Source of the DNA: Verrucomicrobiaceae bacterium
GTDB taxonomy: Bacteria; Verrucomicrobiota; Verrucomicrobiia; Verrucomicrobiales; Verrucomicrobiaceae
DNA length: 64,000 nucleotides
Assembly (NCBI GenBank): GCA_947458455.1
Contig: CANGYJ010000002.1
Coordinates: 248,001 to 312,000 of the forward strand
Direction: 5' to 3'
This document shows positions 44,866-52,927 of this stretch, one piece after another. Position 1 is the stretch's first letter. The number at the start of each line of letters is the position of its first letter. The notes beneath the pieces are model-generated. The model was not told the origin of the DNA. It searched no databases and saw only the letters and a program-made list of their open reading frames with translations. Both the position numbers and the translations under genes were made by a program.

Positions 44866-46356
44866 ATGGATTCCACTTCTAACTCCCCGGACCTCGCCGC
44901 CGACAACCAGCGCCGTGCCGCCATCGACAAATCGGTGCGTGGGCCCGTGCTGTTCTTGTTCCTCAACGGTGCCTTCTGGCTCATGCTCTCCACCATCCTC
45001 GGCGTGCTCTCCGCCGCGAAGCTCTTCGCTCCCACCTTCCTCGGTGACTGTGAATTCATCACCTACGGCCGCCTTCAGCCCGTCCACATCAATGCGCTTG
45101 TCTATGGCTGGGGCGTCCAGGTTGCTCTTGGCATCATGCTCTGGATCATGGCCCGCCGCAGCGGTCAGGAACTCCGCACCGGCAAGGCCACGATGCTCGC
45201 CGCGGGCGTTTTTTGGAACATCACCATCACCGTCGGCCTTCTGTCCATCCTCATGGGCAAAAGCACCTCGATGGAATGGCTCGAAATGCCGAAGTTCGTT
45301 TGGCCCGTCCTTCTGATTTGCTTCCTCGCCTACGCCTGGCCCATCGCCCGCATGTTTGGCCGTGCCATCCGCCCGGAAGGTTTCATGGTCAGCACCTGGT
45401 ACATCCTGGCGGCCTGCTTCTGGTTCCCCTGGATCTTCATCACGGCCAATGTGGCCCTGCACTGCCTCCCCGGCCTCGGCGCTCTCGGTGCCGGCATCAA
45501 TGCTTGGTATGTTCACAGCTTGATCCTGCTCTTCTTCGTCCCCGTCGGCGTTGGTGCGGCTTACTACTTCATCCCAAAAATCACCGGCCAGCCCATCGCC
45601 AGCCAGCAGCTCGCCAGCTTCGGCTTCTGGGCGCTCGCCATCCTCGGCGGCTGGACCGGCATGCAGAAGTTCATGGGCGGCCCGCTGCCAGCTTGGATGG
45701 TCGCCATCGGCTCCGCCGTCGGCGTGATCTTGCTGGTGCCCTTTGGCCTCGTCGGTCTGAACCACCACCTCACCACGCTCGGCAAGCATGACGCCGTCAG
45801 CTACAGCCCCACCCTGCGCTTCATCTTCTTCGGATCCCTCTTCCTGCCGGTCACCGGCGTCATTTTGGCCCTCAGCAGCGCCTTTTGGACCGGTGCTTCC
45901 ATGCAGTTCACCCAGGCCTGGTATGCCTTCCAGACCGTCAGTGTGTACGGCTTCTTCAGCATGTGCGCCTTCGGAGCCATTTATTACATCACACCGCGCC
46001 TCGCTGGCTGTGAATGGCTTAGCGTCCGCCTCATCCGCAATCACTTCTGGTTCTCCGTCTATGGTGTGAGCGCCATCGTCATCATGAGCCTCGTCGCCGG
46101 CTGGCAGCAGGGCGCTGATTTGAACAATCCTGAGCACTGGAACCAGGACTTCATGAATCACGTCATCAATTCCCGTCCCTACGTCATGGCCCGTGCCATC
46201 GCCTGGGCGCTCATCAGCTTCTCGAACATCTTCTTCCTTCTCCACCTCATGCTCATGGTCGCAGGTCTTGGCCGCCGCAGCAATGCGCCGACGCTCCTCC
46301 ACCGCGACCACGGTCATGACGACACGCACACCCCTGCACAAGCCTCCCACGCATGA
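44866..46356 (+). CDS. ccoN: CcoN-like subunit lacking catalytic heme/copper ligands
   Basis: A 496-residue polytopic protein aligned by eye with cbb3 oxidase subunit I. H74 (RLQPVHINALVYGWG) keeps one low-spin heme ligand and H217 (AWYVHSLI) one CuB ligand. But the family GPHH motif is replaced by TGMQ (264-267), and the GHVH segment carrying the heme b3 and second heme b ligands is replaced by AFQT (354-357). So four of six metal-binding His are absent and oxygen reduction is not expected. It keeps the fold and position beside CcoO, suggesting a structural or electron-transfer role. Confidence 0.8.
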   Translation: MDSTSNSPDLAADNQRRAAIDKSVRGPVLFLFLNGAFWLMLSTILGVLSAAKLFAPTFLGDCEFITYGRLQPVHINALVYGWGVQVALGIMLWIMARRSGQELRTGKATMLAAGVFWNITITVGLLSILMGKSTSMEWLEMPKFVWPVLLICFLAYAWPIARMFGRAIRPEGFMVSTWYILAACFWFPWIFITANVALHCLPGLGALGAGINAWYVHSLILLFFVPVGVGAAYYFIPKITGQPIASQQLASFGFWALAILGGWTGMQKFMGGPLPAWMVAIGSAVGVILLVPFGLVGLNHHLTTLGKHDAVSYSPTLRFIFFGSLFLPVTGVILALSSAFWTGASMQFTQAWYAFQTVSVYGFFSMCAFGAIYYITPRLAGCEWLSVRLIRNHFWFSVYGVSAIVIMSLVAGWQQGADLNNPEHWNQDFMNHVINSRPYVMARAIAWALISFSNIFFLLHLMLMVAGLGRRSNAPTLLHRDHGHDDTHTPAQASHA

Positions 46357-47036
46357 TGAACTTCCGCTCCTTCATCCTCGGTCTCGCCGCCGCGTTCGCC
46401 CTTCCCTGGCTCCTGCTCATCGTCCTTCCGGCGATCCAGTATCAGAGCCTCACCCGTGTCGCCTATGACAAGGACAAGGATGGCGTCGAAGGCTTCTACC
46501 CACCGGCCGTCGTCAATGGCCAGGGCCAGCTCATCTACATTCAGGAAGGCTGCAACCAATGCCACACCCAGATGATCCGTCCCGTTCAGCTCGGCTTGGA
46601 TGGCTGGGTCAAAGGCTGGGGCCAGGATCAGGAAAGCCGCCCCGCCACCGCCATCCGCAGCAACACCCTCCGCGACTACCTCGGCGAAAAATTCGCTCCA
46701 CTCGGTGTCCAGCGTATCGGCCCGGATCTCACCAACTACGGCTGGCGTGCCCCCGCCGCCTCCGTGCTTCACAAGAAGCTCTACGCGCCGCATTCCCTCC
46801 ACGATTGGAGCACGATGCCCGCCTACAAGCACCTCTACAAGCTCCAGAAGATCCAGGGTCCCGTTTCAGAGCGTGCTTTGAAGCTGACCGGTAAATTTGC
46901 CCCTCCTACTGGCTTTGAAGTCGTCCCCACGGCTGAGGCTGACCGCTTGGTCGAATACCTGCTTTCCCTGAAAAAAGACTTTCCCGTCCCCGGACAGTCC
47001 ACCGTCGCCGCCGCTCCTGCCGCCGCGAAGAAGTGA
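46353..47036 (+). CDS. ccoO: CcoO-like membrane monoheme cytochrome c
   Basis: A 227-residue cbb3 subunit II homologue overlapping the CcoN-like gene by four bases (ATGA). One N-terminal helix (LGLAAAFALPWLLLIVLPAI), then YIQEGCNQCHTQMIRPVQL, the CcoO heme site, followed by GPDLTNYGWR and STMPAYKHL with the axial Met. The heme chemistry is intact, unlike its CcoN partner. It probably relays electrons within the ACIII-oxidase assembly. Confidence 0.88.
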   Translation: MMNFRSFILGLAAAFALPWLLLIVLPAIQYQSLTRVAYDKDKDGVEGFYPPAVVNGQGQLIYIQEGCNQCHTQMIRPVQLGLDGWVKGWGQDQESRPATAIRSNTLRDYLGEKFAPLGVQRIGPDLTNYGWRAPAASVLHKKLYAPHSLHDWSTMPAYKHLYKLQKIQGPVSERALKLTGKFAPPTGFEVVPTAEADRLVEYLLSLKKDFPVPGQSTVAAAPAAAKK

Positions 47037-47037
47037 G

Positions 47038-47073
47038 TTTCATCTTTTAGCTTTCATCTTTTCAGCCTTTTCC
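47038..47073. repeat. Heptad-periodic array upstream of a cytochrome gene
   Basis: Units TTTCATC, TTTTAGC, TTTCATC, TTTTCAG and CCTTTTC follow in exact 7-base phase, ending one base before the ATG at 47074. They fill the whole spacer after the ccoO stop. Confidence 0.85.
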
Positions 47074-47793
47074 ATGAGCGCCCCCGCCCATCCCGATTCC
47101 ACCGACCTCGACCGCATTCACGCCGCTGTGAAGCGTGAAAAGGCCGACCAAGCTCCCTCCAATGCCCCCGCACCCATGTGGGCCATCTTCCTGCTGATGC
47201 TCGTCTCGATCATCGCGGGTGGCCAGCTCGGCGGAAACACCGGCAGCCTCAGCTTCAGCACCAGCAATCCCTTCCCTCCAGCCACGCCAGCCGATGACGT
47301 GCGCCCCGGCGGTCGCGGCGCTGGAGACGCTCTCGATCCTTTCGCTCTGGCGATGAAGAAGGGTTCCAGTGGTTACGCCGTCTGCGGCGGCTGCCATCAG
47401 GGCAATGGCAATGGCATTCCCGGCCAGTTCCCACCGCTCGCCGGTTCGGAGTGGGTTCAAGGCGGCACCGAGCGCCTCATCCGCGTGGCTCAGCATGGTC
47501 TCGTCGGCGCCATCACCGTCAAAGGTCAGGGATACAACACCCCCGGCGGCATGATGGCCTTCGGCGCGGCCATGTCCGCCCAGGATCTCGCCAACGTGCT
47601 GACCTACGTCCGCAACACTTGGGGCAACGAAGGCACCATGATCACCAAGGAGATGGTCGAAAAAGTCCGCTCTGAAGAAAAACGCGCCACCCAGTGGACC
47701 GAGGCCGATTTGAAGCCCTTTGCTGACAAGAACGTCCCCGGAGACATCCCTGCTGGCCCAGGTGCCACCGCCGCTCCGGCTGCCAAGAAGTAA
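47074..47793 (+). CDS. Membrane-anchored monoheme cytochrome c
   Basis: A 239-residue protein with a soluble N-terminal stretch, one membrane helix (MWAIFLLMLVSIIAGGQLGG) and one heme c site (YAVCGGCHQGNGNGIPGQFP) with GGMMAFGAAMSAQDLANVLT supplying the distal Met region. It resembles the C-terminal cytochrome part of CcoP or CoxII fusions. Probable role: electron carrier between ActE/CcoO and CuA. It has an Ala/Pro-rich tail ending AAPAAKK like the CcoO-like protein. Confidence 0.85.
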   Translation: MSAPAHPDSTDLDRIHAAVKREKADQAPSNAPAPMWAIFLLMLVSIIAGGQLGGNTGSLSFSTSNPFPPATPADDVRPGGRGAGDALDPFALAMKKGSSGYAVCGGCHQGNGNGIPGQFPPLAGSEWVQGGTERLIRVAQHGLVGAITVKGQGYNTPGGMMAFGAAMSAQDLANVLTYVRNTWGNEGTMITKEMVEKVRSEEKRATQWTEADLKPFADKNVPGDIPAGPGATAAPAAKK

Positions 47794-47808
47794 TTCACGA
47801 ACCCCGAG

Positions 47809-48633
47809 ATGACCCGTCGTGTAACACAAGACACCTCCCGCCAGGCGCTACTGACCGCCTTGGGAGTCGTTTTGTGCCTCACGAACACGAGCTGCGGAAA
47901 AATGGCTGATCAAGGTTCGCAGCTCCCGCAGGCACCTTTGGCTCCAGCCGTCGAAATTGCTGAAAAACCAAGCCTGAGCGGTAAAATCACCCTCACTGGC
48001 ATCGAAGCCTCCTCGCTGCGCAAAGTTGTCGATGTTGGCGGAAACCCCTTTTGCACCGGACACGGCGAAATCATCGACCCGAGCTGGAAAGTCGCGGCCG
48101 ATGGGGGCCTTGCCAATGTCGTCGTCACCGTCGAAGGCAGCCCGCGTGCTTCCAACGTGCCCGCCACATCGCCGCTGGTTGACCAAACCCATTGCGAGTT
48201 CGTGCCGAACACCCTCGCCTTGCAGCCCGGGCAGGTCGTTCGCTTCCACAACAGCGATCTCACCTTCCACAACATCCGCATCGCCCGTCATCAGCCCGGC
48301 ACCAGCCATGGCGGCGAAAACCTCGCTAACCTCGCCCAGGCCTCGCAGGGAGACGCGAATGACGAAACTTTTTCCGTGCCCGGCATCTACCGCCTTGAGT
48401 GCGACGTACATCGCTGGATGAAAGCCTGGATCTATGTTCATGACGGCATTCACAGCACCGTCACCGCCGCCGATGGCACCTACACCATCAACCGCTCCCT
48501 CGCCGATGGTTCCTATACCGTGAAAGCCTGGCACCCGCAGTTCGCGGAGCCTCTCTCGCAACAAGTCACCATCAGCAAAGGCACCGCCACAGCGGACTTC
48601 ACCTTCGCCCACGCGAAAGCGTTCCAACTTTGA
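47809..48633 (+). CDS. Cupredoxin-like lipoprotein with carboxypeptidase-regulatory-like tail
   Basis: A 274-residue exported protein; signal ends LTNTSCGK, a plausible lipobox. The middle is a cupredoxin: VRFHNSDLTFHNIRIARH supplies the first His, and YRLECDVHRWMKAW gives Cys, His and Met of a type 1 copper site. The last 70 residues (VTAADGTYTINRSLADGSYT) form a CarboxypepD_reg-like beta sandwich. A blue-copper electron carrier or copper delivery to the oxidase are both reasonable. Its stop codon lies inside a heptad array leading to ctaD. Confidence 0.75.
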   Translation: MTRRVTQDTSRQALLTALGVVLCLTNTSCGKMADQGSQLPQAPLAPAVEIAEKPSLSGKITLTGIEASSLRKVVDVGGNPFCTGHGEIIDPSWKVAADGGLANVVVTVEGSPRASNVPATSPLVDQTHCEFVPNTLALQPGQVVRFHNSDLTFHNIRIARHQPGTSHGGENLANLAQASQGDANDETFSVPGIYRLECDVHRWMKAWIYVHDGIHSTVTAADGTYTINRSLADGSYTVKAWHPQFAEPLSQQVTISKGTATADFTFAHAKAFQL

Positions 48634-48660
48634 ACTTTGAACCTGAAACTTTGAACTGAA
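48626..48660. repeat. Heptad-periodic array abutting the ctaD start codon
   Basis: Five units in exact 7-base phase: AACTTTG twice, AACCTGA, AACTTTG and AACTGAA, ending directly at ATG 48661. The TGA stop of the cupredoxin gene (48631-48633) is formed within the first units. Confidence 0.9.
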
Positions 48661-50625
48661 ATGAGCGCCGCCACGACCCACGATCACTCCCACGCCGCCG
48701 ACCACGGGCACGACCACCACAAGCAGGCTTGGATCTGGAAATACGTCTTCTCCACCGATCACAAGACCATCGGCATCCAGTACGCCATCACCGGTCTCTT
48801 GTTCCTGCTCTTCGGCTTCTTCCTTATGCTCCTCATGCGCTGGAGCATCGCTTATCCAGGCGTGACTGTGCCGGGAGTAGAAGTCATTCGCGCCATTCCG
48901 GGCCTGGGTTTCGTTTTTGAGGAAATGTTCGGCCGCTGGTTGAATGCCGATGGCTCCCTCAACGGTGAGCTCTACAACATGCTCGGTGCCATGCATGGCA
49001 CCATCATGGTGTTCTTCGGCGTCGTGCCGCTCGGCTTCGCTGGTTTCGTGAACTTCGTGATGCCTCTCCAGATCGGCACCATCGACATGGCCTTCCCGAA
49101 GCTGAACATGCTCTCCTATTGGTTCTTCTTCATCAGTTGCGTCATGATGATGGCCAGCTTCTTCATCGGCACCGGCCCGGTGCAGACCGGCTGGACGATG
49201 TATTCGCCGCTGGCCTCTACCATGAATATCGGCGTCACCAACGTCTGGAATCACGGCCACACCTGGTGGCTGATGTCGATGGTGTTTAACATCTCTGCCT
49301 CCCTTCTCGGTTCCGTCAACGTCGTCACCACCGTCATCAACCTCCGCGCCAAAGGCATGGGCTGGATGCGCATGCCATTCTTCTGCTGGGCCATGTTCAT
49401 CATCGGCTTCCTGCTCCTGCTCGCTTTCCCGCCGCTGGAAGTCGCCGCCTTACTCCAGCTTTCCGACCGCCTGTTCGGCTCCTCTTTCTTCCTGCCCACA
49501 GGCCTCATGGAAGGCGGCAAGCACCTCGACATCTCAGGCGGTGGCAGCCCGTTGCTCTATCAGCACCTGTTCTGGTTCCTGGCGCATCCTGAGGTGTATG
49601 TGCTCATCCTGCCCGCCTTCGCCATCCTGACCGATGTCATTCCCTGCAATGCCCGCCGTCCGCTCTGGGGCTACAAGATGATGGTCTATGCGCTGCTCAC
49701 GCTCGCCTTCCTCAGCTTCCTCGTCTGGGCTCATCACATGTACCTCACCGGCATGGGCACCATGATGTCCACCTACTTCCAGATCACCACGGTGCTCATC
49801 TCCGTGCCATCCGTGATCCTGCTGACTGGCCTCATGATCTCGCTCTGGGGCGGCTCCATCCGCTTCAACACGCAGATGCTCTTCGCCTCCGCCTTCCTAC
49901 CCATGTTCGGCATTGGCGGTCTCACTGGCCTGCCCCTCGCCTTCTCGTTCATCGACCTTGCGTTGCATGACACCTACTATGTCATCGGCCACTTCCACTA
50001 CGTCGTGGCTCCCGGCACCATCTTCGCCCTCTTCGCTGGCGTCTATCACTGGTATCCGAAGGCCACCGGCCGCTTCATGAACGACACCCTCGGCAAGTGG
50101 CACTTCTGGCCCTCCCTGCTCGGCATGAACCTCATCTTTGCCCCCATGTTCATCCAGGGCATGGCTGGCTTCCACCGCCGCTGGTATGACGGCGGAAAAT
50201 ACTTCGAGCAGACCGCCCAGTCCCAAAACTGGAGCACCACCCTCACGCATAAAATCGGTGCGTTCTTCGGTTTCGACATTCCGGACAACATGCTCTCGCT
50301 CAATATCGTGATGACCTTCGGTGCCATCGTGCTGCTGTTCGGCCAGGTCTTCTTTATCTATAACTTTTGGGTCAGCATCAAAGGCGGCAAAAAAGTCGCC
50401 AGTGACAATCCCTGGGACGCCACCACCCTCGAGTGGGCCACTCCCTCCCCGCCTCCGCATGGCAACTTCGTCTTCGATGTGAACGCCCACCGCGGTCCCT
50501 ACGAGTACAGCGTTCCAGGCCATCCCACCGATTTCTTCCCGCAGTGGGAAAGCGAACACGGCAAGCCCAAGCCCGACGGCAGCGACGAGGTTAAAACCGC
50601 CTCCGCCAGCCACGCCCATCACTAA
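48661..50625 (+). CDS. ctaD: Cytochrome c oxidase subunit I (aa3/caa3-type)
   Basis: A 654-residue heme-copper oxidase subunit I with all ligands: GAMHGTIMVFFG (heme a), FLAHPEVYVLILPAF (CuB His with cross-linked Tyr), VWAHHMYLTGM (CuB His pair), and HDTYYVIGHFHYVVAPG (heme a3 and a). HPEVY marks an A-type oxidase. About 12-14 helices. The N-terminus (THDHSHAADHGHDHH) and C-terminus (HAHH) are His-rich and may bind copper. This is the cluster's true oxygen-reducing, proton-pumping subunit. Confidence 0.95.
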   Translation: MSAATTHDHSHAADHGHDHHKQAWIWKYVFSTDHKTIGIQYAITGLLFLLFGFFLMLLMRWSIAYPGVTVPGVEVIRAIPGLGFVFEEMFGRWLNADGSLNGELYNMLGAMHGTIMVFFGVVPLGFAGFVNFVMPLQIGTIDMAFPKLNMLSYWFFFISCVMMMASFFIGTGPVQTGWTMYSPLASTMNIGVTNVWNHGHTWWLMSMVFNISASLLGSVNVVTTVINLRAKGMGWMRMPFFCWAMFIIGFLLLLAFPPLEVAALLQLSDRLFGSSFFLPTGLMEGGKHLDISGGGSPLLYQHLFWFLAHPEVYVLILPAFAILTDVIPCNARRPLWGYKMMVYALLTLAFLSFLVWAHHMYLTGMGTMMSTYFQITTVLISVPSVILLTGLMISLWGGSIRFNTQMLFASAFLPMFGIGGLTGLPLAFSFIDLALHDTYYVIGHFHYVVAPGTIFALFAGVYHWYPKATGRFMNDTLGKWHFWPSLLGMNLIFAPMFIQGMAGFHRRWYDGGKYFEQTAQSQNWSTTLTHKIGAFFGFDIPDNMLSLNIVMTFGAIVLLFGQVFFIYNFWVSIKGGKKVASDNPWDATTLEWATPSPPPHGNFVFDVNAHRGPYEYSVPGHPTDFFPQWESEHGKPKPDGSDEVKTASASHAHH

Positions 50626-50628
50626 TTC

Positions 50629-50664
50629 AACTGAGAACAGCGAACCGAGAACCGCGAACTCCAC
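50629..50664. repeat. Heptad-periodic array abutting the ctaE start codon
   Basis: Units AACTGAG, AACAGCG, AACCGAG, AACCGCG and AACTCCA in 7-base phase from 50629, followed by one base and ATG 50665. It occupies almost the complete ctaD-ctaE spacer. Confidence 0.9.
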
Positions 50665-52038
50665 ATGGACATCCCTTACACCGTTCACGCCCGTCCCGAT
50701 ACCGGCCTCTACAACGCCAAAGTCGGCATCTGGCTCTTCCTCGCCTCTGAAGTTATGCTCTTCGGCGGCCTGTTCTCCAGCTACATCTTCCTCCGCCTCG
50801 GCGCGGACTATCCCTGGCCCATCCACGAGCTGCGCTGGGACCTCGGCTTCATCAACACTGTCGTTCTCATCGCCTCCTCCGTCACCGTCGTGTGGGCCTG
50901 GGCTGCCGCCAAGATGCGCCAGTTCGGCCGCTGCCAGCTCCTGCTCGCCATCACCGTGATCTGCGCCGGTGTTTTCATGGTGAACAAATTCCTCGAATAC
51001 AAAGCCAAGTTCGAGCACTACAGCGTCACCCTCACCGATGGCTCCATCCTCAGCGGCCACCTCGAACACGGCTACCACATCACCTTTGGCGAAATCCAAG
51101 AGCTAAATCTCAACATCCCCGTCAAGCACAGCGCCGTCACTTCCGACCCCGTAAACTATGTGCTTCCCTTCGCCGAAGGCACCATCCCCGCCTTCAAAAC
51201 CGCTGAAGGCAGCGATGTTACCCTCGACGCCGCTGGATTCACCAAGCTGCGTGCCGACGCCATTGCCAAAGCCAAAGCAGAAAGGCGTGACAGCGCCGTC
51301 GTGAAGCTCATCGCCGCCTCGCCATTCAAGCTCGTCTTTGGCAAAAGTGATGTCTTCACCTACACCGCTGACAGCGCCATCTTCCGTGATGGCACCAGCG
51401 TCACCGGCAAGCTCATCGACGACAAGATCACCCTCACCGCCGACGCCCTCGACCTCCGCAGCGTGTCCGCCGCCAACCGCGAGAACTCCATCGCCTTTGA
51501 CGCTCGCTACCTCGGCGAGGCGTGGAAGAAGCACTACATCCTGAATCGCGACAAGGAGATCCACGACTTCAATACTAAGTACAGTGACGGCAAAGGCGGC
51601 ACCACCCGTAATCCTGCCAAGTCTGCCACCTTCCAGAAGCACGCCTTCGGCCTCCACATTGAAGGCCAGCATCCGCCAGCTGCCGGCGCGGCCCCCGGAG
51701 AGCACGGCGGAGCCGAAACCGATGCCCATAGCGCCGAGGCAGGTCACAGCAGCGGTCACGGAGCCAAAGTCGTCATCGAGCCAAAGGACGTCACCTTCTT
51801 CTCCAACTACACGCCGAAGCTCAACACCTACTACGCCATCTACTTCACCCTCACTGGCCTGCACGGCATGCACGTCGTCGGTGGTGCCCTCGTCCTGCTC
51901 TACTTCCTTCTCTTCAACGGGAAGATGATGCGTGAGGACACCGAGCACTTCGCCAACCGCATCGAAGTCGGCGGCCTCTTCTGGCACTTCGTCGATCTCG
52001 TCTGGATCTTCCTCTTCCCGCTGCTTTACCTCCTCTAA
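50665..52038 (+). CDS. ctaE: Cytochrome c oxidase subunit III with large insertion
   Basis: A 457-residue subunit III, about twice the usual 190-260. Helices 1-3 (VGIWLFLASEVMLFGGLFSS, GFINTVVLIASSVTVVWAWA, LLLAITVICAGVFMVNKFLE) and 4-5 (YYAIYFTLTGLHGMHVVGGA, VGGLFWHFVDLVWIFLFPLL) are standard, including the TGLHGMHV and FVDLVW signatures. Between helices 3 and 4, residues about 117-372 form an extra region: two similar beta-rich parts (SVTLTDGSILSGHL; SAIFRDGTSVTGKL), a charged helix and a His/Ala/Gly-rich linker. By helix count it faces the periplasm. Function of the insertion is unknown. Confidence 0.9.
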   Translation: MDIPYTVHARPDTGLYNAKVGIWLFLASEVMLFGGLFSSYIFLRLGADYPWPIHELRWDLGFINTVVLIASSVTVVWAWAAAKMRQFGRCQLLLAITVICAGVFMVNKFLEYKAKFEHYSVTLTDGSILSGHLEHGYHITFGEIQELNLNIPVKHSAVTSDPVNYVLPFAEGTIPAFKTAEGSDVTLDAAGFTKLRADAIAKAKAERRDSAVVKLIAASPFKLVFGKSDVFTYTADSAIFRDGTSVTGKLIDDKITLTADALDLRSVSAANRENSIAFDARYLGEAWKKHYILNRDKEIHDFNTKYSDGKGGTTRNPAKSATFQKHAFGLHIEGQHPPAAGAAPGEHGGAETDAHSAEAGHSSGHGAKVVIEPKDVTFFSNYTPKLNTYYAIYFTLTGLHGMHVVGGALVLLYFLLFNGKMMREDTEHFANRIEVGGLFWHFVDLVWIFLFPLLYLL

Positions 52039-52077
52039 GCGGCCCCTCACACCTCCTTCACCCCCCCTTCGCACCTC

Positions 52078-52434
52078 ATGTCCGACTCCGCCGATCCCGC
52101 TGAGCTTCAGAAGCACGTTAAAAAGTACCTCTTCATCGGGGCTCTCCTCCTTGTTGGCACCGTCATCACGGTAGCACTCGCTTTTGTCGAGCTGCCCACC
52201 CATAGCATGAACATCATCCTCGGCATGATCGTCGCCACCATCAAGGCCTCGCTCGTCGCTTTGATTTTCATGCACTTGAATCATGAGCGTCCGCTCATCT
52301 ACAAGTTCCTCGCCTTCACCACGGCCTTTTGCATCGTCCTATTCGTCCTTTTCATCTTCTCCAACAGCGACCCACTCGTCGATCACAACTTTGAGAAGCC
52401 CCTCCAGCCCGCCGAGCAGCTCGAAGCCCCCTGA
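52078..52434 (+). CDS. ctaF: Cytochrome c oxidase subunit IV
   Basis: A 118-residue, three-helix protein: YLFIGALLLVGTVITVALAF, NIILGMIVATIKASLVALIF followed by MHLNHERPLI, and a third helix. The KASLVALIFMHLNHE segment is the signature of the prokaryotic COX4 (CoxD/CtaF) family, which stabilises aa3-type oxidases. Confidence 0.85.
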   Translation: MSDSADPAELQKHVKKYLFIGALLLVGTVITVALAFVELPTHSMNIILGMIVATIKASLVALIFMHLNHERPLIYKFLAFTTAFCIVLFVLFIFSNSDPLVDHNFEKPLQPAEQLEAP

Positions 52435-52449
52435 TCCCTTCCGCGTTCC

Positions 52450-52656
52450 ATGTCCCTGAAGTACTTCCATCTCGTCTTCCTTGCCATCGCCACCCTGGCG
52501 GACGCGGCATTCTGGGCCTGGCTGCACTTCATGCCTGAGGACGCTAGCGCCGCCGGCACCCTGTATTTGAAGCCCTACGCCGGTTGGCTCTGCCTCATCC
52601 TCCTCGCCTACAGCACCTTCTATCTCACCCAAAAGATGCGCACGATCGTCGTGTGA
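52450..52656 (+). CDS. Small two-helix membrane protein
   Basis: A 68-residue protein with two hydrophobic segments (FLAIATLADAAFWAWLHFMP and GWLCLILLAYSTFYLTQKMR). No family recognised. It is embedded in the oxidase operon 15 bases after ctaF, so a small oxidase accessory subunit is likely. Confidence 0.6.
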   Translation: MSLKYFHLVFLAIATLADAAFWAWLHFMPEDASAAGTLYLKPYAGWLCLILLAYSTFYLTQKMRTIVV

Positions 52657-52666
52657 GCGACAGAGC

Positions 52667-52694
52667 TATTTCTCAATTTTCAATCTCTCAGCGC
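52667..52694. repeat. Heptad-periodic array, short
   Basis: TATTTCT, CAATTTT, CAATCTC and TCAGCGC in 7-base phase, five bases before ATG 52700. Confidence 0.6.
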
Positions 52695-52699
52695 CCCGC

Positions 52700-52897
52700 A
52701 TGCTCCCAACGCTCCCAACCCTCGCTTGCGCTACTTGTCTCGCTGACAAGGGCAGTCTCGTCGGTCAGGCGCAGGGATTTGCCATCCTCACCATGCTCGG
52801 CGTTCTCGCCTTCATGTTCCTCTGCGGGGGCGGAGTCGTCTTCACCCTCGTCCGCCGCCAGAAAAAGCACGCCGCCACCCTGGCCGCCGCCATCTGA
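52700..52897 (+). CDS. Small single-helix membrane protein
   Basis: A 65-residue protein with an N-terminal CATCLADKG motif (two cysteines three apart) and one membrane helix (AILTMLGVLAFMFLCGGGVV) with a basic cytoplasmic tail. It lies between ctaF and ctaC. It may be a minor oxidase subunit or a copper or heme handling protein; neither is shown. Confidence 0.55.
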   Translation: MLPTLPTLACATCLADKGSLVGQAQGFAILTMLGVLAFMFLCGGGVVFTLVRRQKKHAATLAAAI

Positions 52898-52927
52898 ACT
52901 CTCCCATCTGAAATCTCCAATCCCATC
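52895..52927. repeat. Heptad-periodic array abutting the ctaC start codon
   Basis: TGAACTC, TCCCATC, TGAAATC and TCCAATC in 7-base phase, then CCATC and ATG 52928. The first three bases are the stop codon of the preceding gene. Confidence 0.85.

Noticed and set aside
40186..52284. Several long minus-strand frames opposite act and cta genes (for example 40186-41610, 43345-44778, 44839-46350, 47848-49260, 49897-51099, 51103-52284)
   Set aside because: All are His/Glu/Gly-rich shadows of verified membrane protein genes on the plus strand.
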